64,000 nt of DNA from Bifidobacterium tibiigranuli (GCF_009371885.1 NZ_QLZA01000001.1:294893-358892); one strand, 5' to 3'; shown: positions 36,387-45,436, numbered from the stretch's first letter. Program-made: numbers and translations. Notes: generated by a model not told the origin, from the letters alone.

Positions 36387-36459
36387 GCGGACATAGCTTA
36401 GTTGGTAAAGCGCGACCTTGCCAAGGTCGAGAGCGCGGGTTCGAGTCCCGTTGTCCGCT
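36387..36459 (+). tRNA. tRNA-Gly (GCC)
   Basis: Acceptor GCGGACA / TGTCCGC, D-arm with AGCTTAGTTGGT, anticodon stem CGACC-loop-GGTCG with anticodon GCC, T-loop GTTCGAGTC. No encoded CCA. First gene of a four-tRNA cluster. An identical copy lies at 62886-62958. Confidence 0.97.
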
Positions 36460-36487
36460 CGAGGTCCGAAGAGTTGACGACCTGTTC

Positions 36488-36558
36488 GGTGGGTTAGCCA
36501 AGCGGTTAGGCAGCGGCCTGCAAAGCCGTATAGACGAGTTCGACTCTCGTACCCACCT
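36488..36558 (+). tRNA. tRNA-Cys (GCA)
   Basis: Acceptor GGTGGGT / ACCCACC, anticodon loop CTGCAAA with anticodon GCA, T-loop GTTCGACTC. No encoded CCA. 28 bases after tRNA-Gly. Confidence 0.96.
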
Positions 36559-36600
36559 CTTGGTGAGTCAGATGTAAGTCTGGCGAGCTAAGGAAGACCC

Positions 36601-36672
36601 GGGCGGTTGGCGCAGTGGTAGCGCACTTCCCTGACACGGAAGGGGTCACAAGTTCGAATCTTGTATCGCCCA
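36601..36672 (+). tRNA. tRNA-Val (GAC)
   Basis: Acceptor GGGCGGT / ATCGCCC, anticodon stem CTTCC/GGAAG with loop CTGACAC (anticodon GAC), T-loop GTTCGAATC. No encoded CCA. Confidence 0.96.
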
Positions 36673-36710
36673 CGCAGAACCGAGAAATCGATTCTTCATA
36701 ATTGAAGATT

Positions 36711-36783
36711 GGGTGATTGGCGCAGCGGCTAGCGCACTTCCTTCACACGGAAGGGGTCGCAGGTTCGATTCCTGCATCACCCA
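36711..36783 (+). tRNA. tRNA-Val (CAC)
   Basis: Acceptor GGGTGAT / ATCACCC, anticodon stem CTTCC/GGAAG with loop TTCACAC (anticodon CAC), T-loop GTTCGATTC. No encoded CCA. Nearly the same body as the preceding tRNA-Val. Confidence 0.96.
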
Positions 36784-36818
36784 CACATCTTCTTATATTT
36801 TCTTATTTCTGAGGCTTC

Positions 36819-36846
36819 AACGATTTTTACGAGAATCGTTTTTTTT
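36819..36846 (+). terminator. Terminator of the tRNA cluster
   Basis: AACGATT (36819-36825) pairs with AATCGTT (36834-36840), followed by six T. Confidence 0.88.
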
Positions 36847-36891
36847 ATATTTTCCGTCTGCCTGTCTCTAGCTACGGCTCACAGGCTATCG

Positions 36892-37824
36892 TTATATGAC
36901 TGTGCAGAGCAGATACACCAGCGGAATGGTGAGCAGACTCAGCAGTGTCGACAAGCTCATCAGCATGACTCCGGGCTTGGTGTCGTCGCCATTGCGCATG
37001 GCGAAGAGCACTACCATCCCGGCTGCAGGGCACGATGCCAGAATGACCGAGGTGGTGAAAGCCGTGCCGGTGACCGCGCAGAGCTTCAGCATCAGTATGG
37101 CTATCACCGGGTAGAACAGGTTCCGCAGCAGCAGGGAGACCATGATCGGCAGGTCGAAGGTGACGGATCGCAACGGCATATCGACAAGGCTGCTGCCGAT
37201 GACGATCATGGAGAGCGGCGTGAACAGATCGCTGACATACGTAAGGAACTGATTCACCTGACCCGGCAGATGAATCGAAAGCACGAACATAGCCAGGCCA
37301 ATGAGTATCGCCCCTATATTCGGATTCACGATGATGGCTTTCGCCTTCGCCTGCCAACCATTTTTGGAGTGCGGTCCCTGATACAGCGAGGTTCCATGCG
37401 TCCATGCGAAGATGTTGAAGGCGGCCAGCGAGATGACGGCGTAGAACACGCCAGCGCTACCGAACAGCGCCTGAGCGAGTGGAATGCCCATGAATCCCGC
37501 GTTCGAATACACGCTCCCGAATTTCGCTGCCCGCTGTTTGGAAGGGTCCTTCACGCGCATGAACAGCAGCTTGGACAAGCCGATGCTGATCAGGCAGGAG
37601 GCACAGACCGCTGCTGCGGTTTTGCCGAGGATATGGAGGCTGGATGGCGAAAAGGGCTGTTGGAATGCGTGAATGATCACCAGCGGCGAGATGTAATACA
37701 GCAGCATATCGGTGAGGTCATTGGCGGTTGTCTGGTGCAGATGGCCGCTTCTGCGGATGATCACCCCGAACAGCATGAGGCAGAAAACCAGGGCGATTTG
37801 CGTCGCAAGCTGGGTGAATGACAC
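36892..37824 (-). CDS. AEC-family transporter (auxin efflux carrier type)
   Basis: About 310 residues with ten hydrophobic segments in two five-helix halves. Hallmarks are FGVIIRRSG, YYISPLVI in the first half with FGSVYSNAGFMGIPL (the NxGxxGxP-like crossover), and SCPAAGMVVLFA in the second. AEC carriers move small carboxylates such as malate or malonate. I place the start at GTG 37824, which has the purine-rich AAGAAAGAAAG before it; upstream ATGs at 37860 and 37902 have no ribosome site. Divergent from the solute-binding/VWA operon. Confidence 0.85.
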   Translation of the reverse strand: MSFTQLATQIALVFCLMLFGVIIRRSGHLHQTTANDLTDMLLYYISPLVIIHAFQQPFSPSSLHILGKTAAAVCASCLISIGLSKLLFMRVKDPSKQRAAKFGSVYSNAGFMGIPLAQALFGSAGVFYAVISLAAFNIFAWTHGTSLYQGPHSKNGWQAKAKAIIVNPNIGAILIGLAMFVLSIHLPGQVNQFLTYVSDLFTPLSMIVIGSSLVDMPLRSVTFDLPIMVSLLLRNLFYPVIAILMLKLCAVTGTAFTTSVILASCPAAGMVVLFAMRNGDDTKPGVMLMSLSTLLSLLTIPLVYLLCTVI

Positions 37825-38037
37825 GATCTTTCTTTCTTCAAGCGGGATGCAGGCAAGCATGGCGGCTGTATATCTGAACGAAACCCATGCTACGCCGGGC
37901 AATGGCGATACGGTTTTCTTGGGGGCGCATGCATTCTCCGGCTGCGGTTTGCCTTGTGTGTCAGCCGCGTCTGGATTTGCTAATACAGTAAGGCGTAAGG
38001 CATGGAACAGTCATCGAGACCAACGAGAGGACAGTAG

Positions 38038-39714
38038 ATGGCAGCGAAATCGCTGATGAAGGGGTTTGCGGTGGGCGCTGTGCTCGCCGCAGTCATGACG
38101 CTGGGGTCATGCTTCGGCACGACGCCGCCGGGGAAGGCTAATCCAGCGCCTTCGCCGAACTTGCAGACGTTCACACCAGCCAATGGTTCATCGAGCGCGA
38201 CCTTAAGCATCGCCTCCGGCTCGGAGAATGGCGAAGTATCCAATGCTATTCAGAAAGCGTCGGATGAGTCAGGCGTCGCAATCACCATGCATTACATGGG
38301 GTCGCTGGATATCATGAACGCGCTCGAACAGGGCGGTTCAAGCTACGACGCGGTATGGCCGGCCAGCAGCATGTGGATTTCCATGGGCGATACCAAGCAC
38401 ATCGTCAAGGATGCGGCGAGCACGTCGACCACGCCCATCGTGTTCGGCGTCGCCCAATCGAAGGCTATGGCATTGGGCTGGGCGAAGCCGGACGGCTCAA
38501 CACGCCCGGTAAGCACAAGCGAGGTGATGGATGCCGTCAAGGCGAAGCAATTGAAGTTCTCCATGACCTCGGCCACACAGTCGAACTCGGGGGCTTCCGC
38601 GTATCTCGCGTTCCTCACGGCCCTCTCCGGCAAGCAGCAGGCGCTGAGCGTCGCAGAACTTAATGACCCTGCACTCCAGGCCTCGGCCAAGACGCTGCTT
38701 TCAGGCGTCGACCGCTCCTCCGGCTCCTCGGATTGGCTTAAGGACATGGTGGTGTCCGACCCCGGTCGCGTCGATGCGATGGTCAACTACGAGTCTCTGG
38801 TCATCGCCGCCAACCGGCAGCTGACTGGCAACGGGCACGATCCGCTGCTGGCCGTCTACCCCTCGGATGGCATCGCCATCAGCGACTCGCCATTAGGCTA
38901 TGTGGATCGGGGACAGAAGCTCGACGGCGCGTTCGCCAAGTTCGCCAAGGCGTTGCACTCGAAGGAAAGCCAGAAGCTGTTCGAGCAGGCGGGACGCCGC
39001 ACGGGCCTGGGCGGCACGCTTGCCAATCCGAACGATGCGGGGGTCAAGAGTGCATTCCGCGCCGACTGGGGCATCAACGCGAAGCCTGACGCTTTGAAAG
39101 CCATCGCCATGCCCAGCGCCGACGTGATCTCCAAGGCGCTTGACTTGTACCAGACCGCGCTGCGCAAGCCTTCGTACACCATCTGGGTTGTGGACTACTC
39201 CGGCTCGATGGGTGGTAATGGCGGGCGTGACGGGGTAGTCAAGGGGCTGAACGCGGCTCTCGACCCGGCACAGGCGAAGCGCTCCATGATTCAGCCCGCG
39301 CCGAATGACGTGAACGTGTTCATCCCGTTCGATTCGTCCCCGCAAAACGACACCGTCGCCAAAGGCACGGACACCGGTGCGATTCTAGACAGGGCGAACG
39401 CGCTGGAAGCGGGCGGCGGCACCGACATCTACAGCGCTCTGGACAAGGCGATCAGGGAGCTGCCCGCCGACCTGAGTCAGTACACGACGGCGATAGTCGC
39501 CATGACGGACGGGCACTCCGAGACCGGCAGCCGCGATTCGTTCATGAGCCATTATCGGGCGCTCAAGGACAAGCCTCCTATTTTCAGCATCATGTTCGGC
39601 GATGCCGACCCATCGCAGCTCGAAGACCTCGCCGGTACCAGCAACGCCAAGGTCTTCGATGGGCGTAATGGGAATCTCGCGAGCGTGTTCCGCACCGTGA
39701 AGGGATACAACTGA
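38038..39714 (+). CDS. Lipoprotein with solute-binding domain fused to a von Willebrand A domain
   Basis: A 558-residue exported lipoprotein. The signal peptide ends in lipobox LGSC with Cys25. Residues about 50-350 form a substrate-binding-protein type 2 fold (SBP_bac_11-like), with GSLDIM, QSNSG and NYES motifs that recur in the third gene of the operon. Residues about 378-558 are a VWA domain with a complete metal site: Asp386-x-Ser388-x-Ser390 (DYSGS), Thr462 (GGGTD) and Asp491 (MTDGH). VWA domains bind protein partners through a divalent metal. GAGAGGAC precedes the ATG. The stop overlaps the next start by one base (TGATG). An extended -10 (TGC TAATAC, 37981-37986) lies upstream. No permease or ATPase is near, so import is unlikely; sensing or surface assembly is an inference. 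Confidence 0.9.
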   Translation: MAAKSLMKGFAVGAVLAAVMTLGSCFGTTPPGKANPAPSPNLQTFTPANGSSSATLSIASGSENGEVSNAIQKASDESGVAITMHYMGSLDIMNALEQGGSSYDAVWPASSMWISMGDTKHIVKDAASTSTTPIVFGVAQSKAMALGWAKPDGSTRPVSTSEVMDAVKAKQLKFSMTSATQSNSGASAYLAFLTALSGKQQALSVAELNDPALQASAKTLLSGVDRSSGSSDWLKDMVVSDPGRVDAMVNYESLVIAANRQLTGNGHDPLLAVYPSDGIAISDSPLGYVDRGQKLDGAFAKFAKALHSKESQKLFEQAGRRTGLGGTLANPNDAGVKSAFRADWGINAKPDALKAIAMPSADVISKALDLYQTALRKPSYTIWVVDYSGSMGGNGGRDGVVKGLNAALDPAQAKRSMIQPAPNDVNVFIPFDSSPQNDTVAKGTDTGAILDRANALEAGGGTDIYSALDKAIRELPADLSQYTTAIVAMTDGHSETGSRDSFMSHYRALKDKPPIFSIMFGDADPSQLEDLAGTSNAKVFDGRNGNLASVFRTVKGYN

Positions 39715-40430
39715 TGTCCGTCGTTCTGAGCTTTATTGCGGGTCTCGTGCTCGGGCTGCTCGCCTTCGTCATCACGGGCGGGGGAGTGCCTGGCCTCATC
39801 GTCGGCTTTGTGTGCACTGTGCTCGGCTATGTGGGCGTTTCTCTGCTGCTTGAGCGTCGCCGCAAGCTCGGTGGCGTGGACGCAGACTCGGTGCCGGATG
39901 GCACCAAGGCGCTTGCCGCGTTGGATGAAGCCAAGAGCCGCGTCGGTTCCATTGCGACGCTGACCAGGCAGATCAAAGACAAGGGCGTGTCCAAGGAGGC
40001 GAACGATTTCATCGCGGCCACGAACGCGCTCATCGCCTACGTCCAGGAGTCCCCGAACGCATGGCGCACCCTGAGCCACTACATCAGCGTGTACGGCGAG
40101 CAGACCGAAAGCCTCCTGTCTGGCTATTTGGACGTGGAACGCTCCAACTCCACACCGCAGCTCGGCCCCGCAAAGGCCGACGCGGTACGTGCGCTGGATG
40201 CGCTCGAACGCGCGGCGGCGGGCGAGCTGCGGCACGCTGTGGAGACCAAGGCATTGTCCCTGTCCGCCGACAGCGAGGCCATCGTGCGCCTTGCGGGCAT
40301 GGACGGGTACGACGAAACCGACGCAAAGGACGCGGAGACACCGAACGCTGAAACCAAGGACACCGGTCTTAAGAGCGCTGAGTCTAGAAATCCTGGGTTT
40401 AGAAACACAGATGCAAAGGACGAGGCATGA
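39714..40430 (+). CDS. XpaC-like membrane protein (5-bromo-4-chloroindolyl phosphate hydrolysis family)
   Basis: A 238-residue protein with two closely spaced N-terminal transmembrane helices (residues 3-20 and 25-46) and a cytosolic helical domain, followed by a Thr/Glu/Asp-rich low-complexity tail from about 200. This is the layout of XpaC/YceN proteins, which are often encoded beside TelA, as here (two genes downstream). Despite the family name an enzyme activity is not established. Start ATG overlaps the previous stop; its own stop overlaps the next start (ATGA), so translation is coupled. Confidence 0.8.
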   Translation: MSVVLSFIAGLVLGLLAFVITGGGVPGLIVGFVCTVLGYVGVSLLLERRRKLGGVDADSVPDGTKALAALDEAKSRVGSIATLTRQIKDKGVSKEANDFIAATNALIAYVQESPNAWRTLSHYISVYGEQTESLLSGYLDVERSNSTPQLGPAKADAVRALDALERAAAGELRHAVETKALSLSADSEAIVRLAGMDGYDETDAKDAETPNAETKDTGLKSAESRNPGFRNTDAKDEA

Positions 40431-41518
40431 GACTGTCGAAATCAAAGCTGATCGGCTTGGCGGCCCTGCTCGTCGCGTTCGCACTCATCGCGGGCACGCT
40501 CGTCTGGCGCAATTCGCGGCCCAAGCCGGTCGAAATCACATCGGTGGATGGCTATTTGGGCGGGGAGAAGATCGGGCTGTTCGACGATCCGCAGTTCAAC
40601 GCTCTTGCGGCGAAGGACGGGCTGAAGGTCGACTACCGCAAGGCGGGGTCGCTTGATATGATGACCGCTGACCGCAAGGGTCTGGATTATCTCTTCCCCT
40701 CCTCTCGTGCGGCAGTGGATTACGGCAAGGCCAAAGGCGTGGACACGTCCACAAGCGATATCGTGTTCAACTCGCCGATCGTCATGTACACGCACAAGGC
40801 GGTCGCTGACGCGCTCGTGGGCTCGGGCATCATGAGCCGCGCCAATGGCGTGTACACGATGGACATGAGCAAGGCCGTCGCCGCCATGAGCGCCAACAAG
40901 ACCTGGGGCGACGTGGGCTGGCCGAGCGGCTACGGGCAGTTCCGCATCGACTCCACCGATCCGATCAAGTCCAACTCAGGCAATGAGTATGCCGCGCTTG
41001 TGGCCGCCACGCTCAACGGCGGACAGCCCGCCACCGTCGCCTCGATTCAGCGCGACGCGCCAGCTCTCACGTCCATCTTCGGCAAGAGCGGCTGGATGGA
41101 GACGTCATCCGAGGACTCGTTCAACCAGTTTCTGACGCTCGGTGTCGGTTCGAAGCCCATCATGGTCGGCTACGAAAGCCAGATACTCGACCTCGCCGCG
41201 AACAATCCGGACGCCTGGAAGCAGGTCAAGGATGATATCGTGATCGCCTACCCCACGCCCACCGTGTGGTCCACGCACGTTCTCATTCCCACCAATGCCA
41301 AAGGCCAGAAGCTGCTTGCGCTTCTCAAGAAGCCCGAGACCCAGAAGCTCGCGTGGGAACGGCACGGCTTCCGCAGCGCGAACTTCACCGGCGCATCGAG
41401 CATCACACGCTTCGGCGTGCCCGGTACGCTTGACCAGATCACGGCGGTCGCAGAGCTTCCCCGCAATGATGCCATGCAAAGCCTCATCGAAGTGCTCACG
41501 AAAGGAACACAACAATGA
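40427..41518 (+). CDS. Membrane-anchored solute-binding-like protein
   Basis: A 363-residue protein with one N-terminal hydrophobic anchor (about residues 9-28) and no lipobox Cys; the rest is a substrate-binding type 2 fold facing outside. It repeats motifs of the first gene: GSLDMM, KSNSG and GYESQI match GSLDIM, QSNSG and NYESLV, so the two probably arose by duplication; this copy has no VWA domain. TPTVWSTHVLIPT and LIEVL near the end are typical of ABC-type extracellular binding proteins, but no transporter partners are present. Overlaps xpaC-like and telA-like genes by ATGA on both sides. Confidence 0.85.
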   Translation: MRLSKSKLIGLAALLVAFALIAGTLVWRNSRPKPVEITSVDGYLGGEKIGLFDDPQFNALAAKDGLKVDYRKAGSLDMMTADRKGLDYLFPSSRAAVDYGKAKGVDTSTSDIVFNSPIVMYTHKAVADALVGSGIMSRANGVYTMDMSKAVAAMSANKTWGDVGWPSGYGQFRIDSTDPIKSNSGNEYAALVAATLNGGQPATVASIQRDAPALTSIFGKSGWMETSSEDSFNQFLTLGVGSKPIMVGYESQILDLAANNPDAWKQVKDDIVIAYPTPTVWSTHVLIPTNAKGQKLLALLKKPETQKLAWERHGFRSANFTGASSITRFGVPGTLDQITAVAELPRNDAMQSLIEVLTKGTQQ

Positions 41519-42675
41519 CCAAGGAAATCAGCCTCGCCGATCTTACGGCAGGCGCAACGGACGCGGCGACGCCGACGCTCGACGGCCTCTCAAGCCCATC
41601 CACCGCGCTCGTCGCCCCGCCCGCCTCCGCAGGCCTTGATGCGCAGATAGCGGCGCTGCCCGACGCGGACAAGACGCAGATCGCGCAGCTCGCGGACTCG
41701 CTTGATCTCACGAAGAACGGCATCGAAAGCTCGTATGCCAAGGATGTGCAGCGCTCTTCCGCAGGCTTCGCTGACGATATCCTCTCCAAGACCCGCAGCA
41801 AGGACACCGGCGAGGCCGGGGAGCTGCTGCAGGACCTGCTGACGACGGTGGACAACGAGAAGCTGGGAGCCATCAGCCATGTGCCTATTATCGGCGCCTT
41901 GATCGGCGGCGCGGACAAGCTGCGACGCAAATACCAGAAGGTCAGCGACCAGATTGACGACATCGTAAGTCAGCTCGAAACCCAGCAGACTCGGCTCGTT
42001 GCCGACATCGCGCTCTACGACACCATGTACGCGAAGAACGCGGAGCTGTACCGGCAGCTCAAGATCTACGTGCTCGCCGGCAAGAAGACCCTTGCGGACT
42101 TCAACGCGAGTCAGCTTCCCAAGCTCGAAGCCGAAGCGCAGGCCTCTGGTGATCCCATGAAGGCGCAGATCTTGACCGATTTCAAGGCCAAATTGGACCG
42201 TTTCGCCAAGCGGCTTGACGATTTGGACCGCGTATCCGTGGTCAGCCTGCAGACCGCCCCGCAGATCAAGATCGTGCAGAACGCCGACCAGACCATCGTG
42301 GACAAGATTGACACCACGATTAGTACCACGATACCGGTCTGGAAGTCGCAGATGGTCATAGCGCTGGGCTTGGAGCACCAGCGTCAGGCCCTCGACCTGC
42401 AGAAGAAAGCCGACGACGTGACCAACCGGATGCTCGAAGAGAATGCGAAAGCCCTGCATCAGGGCGCGGTGGACGCCGAGAAAGCCAACCAGCGCAGCGT
42501 CATCGACACCGAGACACTGCAGAAGGTCAACAGCGAGCTCATCGCCACCTTGAAGGAAACCGTCGCCATCCAGCAGGACGGCAAGGCCAAGCGCGAGGCG
42601 GCCGAAGGCACCATGCGTCAGCTCGAAACCGATCTGAAAAACGCGCTCATCGAAAACGCGCAGGCGATGAACTAG
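41515..42675 (+). CDS. TelA-like toxic anion resistance protein
   Basis: A 386-residue cytosolic, largely helical protein of the TelA family (PF05816). Family-like segments: GELLQDLLTTVDNEKLG, LIGGADKLRRKYQKVSDQID, LETQQTRLVADIALYDTMYAKN, VVSLQTAPQIKIVQNAD, and WKSQMVIALGLEHQRQAL. TelA was named for tellurite resistance and also affects sensitivity to cell-wall-active peptides; its biochemical role is not settled. The N-terminal 60 residues are Ala/Thr/Pro-rich. Last gene of the coupled four-gene operon (ATGA overlap with the previous gene). A 282-base gap follows. Confidence 0.92.
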   Translation: MTKEISLADLTAGATDAATPTLDGLSSPSTALVAPPASAGLDAQIAALPDADKTQIAQLADSLDLTKNGIESSYAKDVQRSSAGFADDILSKTRSKDTGEAGELLQDLLTTVDNEKLGAISHVPIIGALIGGADKLRRKYQKVSDQIDDIVSQLETQQTRLVADIALYDTMYAKNAELYRQLKIYVLAGKKTLADFNASQLPKLEAEAQASGDPMKAQILTDFKAKLDRFAKRLDDLDRVSVVSLQTAPQIKIVQNADQTIVDKIDTTISTTIPVWKSQMVIALGLEHQRQALDLQKKADDVTNRMLEENAKALHQGAVDAEKANQRSVIDTETLQKVNSELIATLKETVAIQQDGKAKREAAEGTMRQLETDLKNALIENAQAMN

Positions 42676-42916
42676 CGCGGTGGCGTTGATATGGTGCTGT
42701 ATTAGATTCTGTCTCCGTAAATAACAATTGCTCAGCGAAATCAACTCGAATACTTCATGTGATGCGCTAGTCTGTGTAGTGGTCTTTGCACAGATTGCTA
42801 TGACGTTGTCATATTGATGGATGGAAAAGGTTCCCAAGCCGGATAGATTGTCGGATGGTCGGATGGATTGTCTAATGGATTGCGGGTTCCGGTTTGCAGG
42901 TTGCAACGTAACACAA

Positions 42917-42944
42917 TGAAGCATGTTTGATGAAGCATGTTTGA
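42917..42944. repeat. 14-bp tandem duplication before the MFS gene
   Basis: TGAAGCATGTTTGA occurs twice head to tail (42917-42930, 42931-42944), just before the ribosome binding site of the exporter. The 282-base gap also holds a run of imperfect GGATGG/GGATTG repeats at about 42838-42888. No gene is seen in the gap. Confidence 0.9.
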
Positions 42945-42957
42945 GGAGAGGACGTAT

Positions 42958-44535
42958 ATGGAGAAGGATTCAAAGTCATTGCCGATTGCGCAACCAAATG
43001 CGCAGTCACCCCAGCAGAAATCTGGGAATAGCGCCGGCCGCAGGCAAATCAATCCGTGGGTTTCGCTGTGGTCGATGATCATCGGGTTCTTCATGATTCT
43101 GCTGGATACGACAATCGTGGCCGTGGCGAATCCGAGCATTCAGCAGGGTCTTGGCGTGGACGTCGGAACGGTGCTCTGGGTCACCTCGGCGTACCTGCTG
43201 ACGCTCACCGTGCCGATGCTTATCGCGGGTAGGTTGGGGGACCGCTTCGGCCAGCGGAACATCTATCTTATCGGTCTGGTGATTTTCACCTTGTCGTCGC
43301 TGTGGTGCGGACTGTCGTCCAGCCTGCCGGGCAGCCAGATCGGCAATCTGATCGCTGCACGCTCGGTGCAGGGCTTTGGCGCGGCACTCATCAGCCCGCA
43401 GACCATGGCCGTCATCCAGCGCATCTTCCCGCCTACGCGCAGGGGAGGAGCTATGGCCGTGTGGGGGACCGTCGCCGGCGTGGCCACGATGGTAGGGCCT
43501 GTGCTGGGCGGGTTCCTGGTCAGCTCCTTCGGCTGGGAGTGGATTTTCTTCATCAACGTGCCGGTCGGCATCGTCGCGCTGGTTCTTGGCTGGGTGAACA
43601 TTCCGAAGCTCGAAACGCATACGCATTCCTTCGATTGGATTGGCGTGGCGCTTTCCGCCATTGCCGTCTTCTTCCTCGTCTTCGGCATGCAGGAGGGCAA
43701 CGCGAACCATTGGGATGGCTGGATCATCGCGTCAATCGTCTTCGGTGCCGTCATGTTCGTGGTCTTCTTCCTGTGGCAGGCACGCGCCGAGGGGGAGCCG
43801 CTGGTGCCGCTGAGCCTGTTCAGGGACCGCAATTTCTCGGTGTCGTCGGCTGCCATCGTCTTCGTTGGCTTCGCGATTGCCTCCATGTCGGTCCCGCTGT
43901 ACTACTATTTCCAGGTCGTGCGTGGCCTCGACCCGACGCAGTCGGCGCTGATGACGCTGCCTTCGCCGATTATCGGCATCGTGCTCGCGCCGATTTCTGG
44001 CAAGATGATCGACCGCATGCACCCGCGTACGCTGGCCGTTCCTGGGCTGCTGTGCTCCTCGCTGGGGCTGTGGCTCTATGTGTGGATCATGCAGGTTGAC
44101 GTCTCATGGGCCTGGCTGCTGGTTCCTTCGGCGGTTCTCGGCATCGGCAGCGCGTTCATGTGGGGGCCGCTGGGCGCGGTGTCTACGCGTAATCTGCCGC
44201 CGTATATGGCGGGCGCGGCTTCCGGCGTGTACAACACCGCGCGCCAGCTCGGCACCGTCATCGGCTCGGCTGCTATTGCGGCGCTCGTCTCCGCGCGGCT
44301 TGAACATTACCTTCCCGCTGCCTCGCAGCATTTCTCCGGAGCATCCGCAGGCGGCGCGCATATGCCGCTGAATGTGGCGATTCGTTTCACCAGCGCGATG
44401 AAGGATTCGCTGGTGATGCCGGCGGCGGCACTGCTTATCGGCTCGCTGATTTGCGTTGCATTTGTGGCTCCGCGTGCGTGGTGTCGAGAGGCAAAACCGG
44501 AGCAGAGTCGCGAGCAGCCTTCGCAGCGGGACTAG
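42958..44535 (+). CDS. MFS transporter, DHA2 (14-helix) drug exporter family
   Basis: About 525 residues with 14 predicted helices. Motifs of the EmrB/QacA family: LDTTIVAVANPSIQ in TM1, LWVTSAYLLTLTVPMLIAGRLGDRFGQR-type motif A at the TM2-3 loop (GRLGDRFGQR), and PVLGGFLV in motif C (VGPVLGGF). These pumps expel drugs, dyes or metabolites with protons. ATG 42958 is chosen because GAGGAGAGGAC lies before it; the ATG at 42937 falls in the tandem repeat. The N-tail is Gln/Ser-rich. No regulator gene is adjacent. Confidence 0.9.
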   Translation: MEKDSKSLPIAQPNAQSPQQKSGNSAGRRQINPWVSLWSMIIGFFMILLDTTIVAVANPSIQQGLGVDVGTVLWVTSAYLLTLTVPMLIAGRLGDRFGQRNIYLIGLVIFTLSSLWCGLSSSLPGSQIGNLIAARSVQGFGAALISPQTMAVIQRIFPPTRRGGAMAVWGTVAGVATMVGPVLGGFLVSSFGWEWIFFINVPVGIVALVLGWVNIPKLETHTHSFDWIGVALSAIAVFFLVFGMQEGNANHWDGWIIASIVFGAVMFVVFFLWQARAEGEPLVPLSLFRDRNFSVSSAAIVFVGFAIASMSVPLYYYFQVVRGLDPTQSALMTLPSPIIGIVLAPISGKMIDRMHPRTLAVPGLLCSSLGLWLYVWIMQVDVSWAWLLVPSAVLGIGSAFMWGPLGAVSTRNLPPYMAGAASGVYNTARQLGTVIGSAAIAALVSARLEHYLPAASQHFSGASAGGAHMPLNVAIRFTSAMKDSLVMPAAALLIGSLICVAFVAPRAWCREAKPEQSREQPSQRD

Positions 44536-44596
44536 GCAAGTCGGCAATCTCAGAATCAGGAATTCTGGGTGGATGCTCCTAGGAATATCGCAACAA

Positions 44597-44624
44597 TAAG
44601 AGGGCACGGAGTAAGAGGGCACGG
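44597..44624. repeat. Short tandem duplication upstream of sodA
   Basis: TAAGAGGGCACGG occurs at 44597-44609 and again at 44612-44624 (period 15). The rest of the gap carries a small CAGAAT/ATTCTG hairpin (44551-44567) and a possible extended -10 TGCTAATCT upstream of sodA. Confidence 0.85.
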
Positions 44625-44736
44625 GGCAATGGCCGTCAAGGTCTACGCCGCCTTGTTCGCGCACAGCGCTTAGCCTCGCCGCATCGCCGAAATTGCTAAT
44701 CTGGGGTAGGACAGGACAACGACGAAAGGACCTCTT

Positions 44737-45339
44737 ATGACCGTCTACACGCTTCCCGACCTTCCCTACGATTACGCCGCGCTGGAACCGTATATTTCCG
44801 GCACGATCATGGAATTGCACCATGACAGGCACCATCAGACCTATGTCAATGGCGCGAACGCCGCCCTCGAGCAGCTTGAAGAGGCTCGCGACAAGAACGA
44901 CTTCGCCAATATCAGCCGCTTGGAGAAGGACCTCGCCTTCAATCTCGGCGGCCACATCAACCACAGCGTCTTCTGGAAGAACCTTTCTCCCGACGGCGGC
45001 GGCAAGCCCGAAGGCGAGCTGGCGGCGGCCATCGACGAGTACTTCGGCTCCTTTGAGAAGTTCCAGGCGCAGTTCAACGCGACTGCGACGACGTTGCAAG
45101 GCTCCGGCTGGGCCATCCTCGGCTGGGACACCATCGCCAAGCGTCCGCTGATCTTCCAGCTCTTCGACCAGCAGGCCAATGTGCCGATTTCCATCGTCCC
45201 GCTGCTGCAGCTGGATATGTGGGAGCACGCTTACTATCTCGACTATCTCAATGTCAAGGCTGATTATGTGAAGGCTTTCTGGCATATCGCCAACTGGGCC
45301 GACGCCGCCGAGCGCTTCGCCAAAGTCAGCACGGACTGA
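44737..45339 (+). CDS. sodA: Superoxide dismutase, Mn/Fe type
   Basis: A 200-residue cytosolic enzyme that converts superoxide to hydrogen peroxide and oxygen. All four metal ligands are present: His28 (MELHHDRHH), His76 ([10 protein letters not shown]), Asp160 and His164 (LDMWEHAYY). GGH at 71-73 and the later Gln-containing FDQQANVP segment favour the manganese or cambialistic type rather than strict iron. No signal peptide. GAAAGGA lies about 9 bases before the ATG. Monocistronic. SOD is rare in gut bifidobacteria and more common in species from oxygen-exposed hosts or foods. Confidence 0.96.
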   Translation: MTVYTLPDLPYDYAALEPYISGTIMELHHDRHHQTYVNGANAALEQLEEARDKNDFANISRLEKDLAFNLGGHINHSVFWKNLSPDGGGKPEGELAAAIDEYFGSFEKFQAQFNATATTLQGSGWAILGWDTIAKRPLIFQLFDQQANVPISIVPLLQLDMWEHAYYLDYLNVKADYVKAFWHIANWADAAERFAKVSTD

Positions 45340-45403
45340 ATGACGGATTGATTGTGTAGCTGACTGTTACTGGATGAAGCCGGCAGTGACTGGCTGATTG
45401 CTG

Positions 45404-45436
45404 ATTCCCTGAGCCCCGAAATGGAGTTCAGGGAAT
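45404..45436 (+). terminator. Hairpin after sodA
   Basis: ATTCCCTGA (45404-45412) pairs with TCAGGGAAT (45428-45436), 64 bases after the sodA stop, followed by TT. Its right arm can pair instead with sequence at 45502-45509. Confidence 0.6.
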
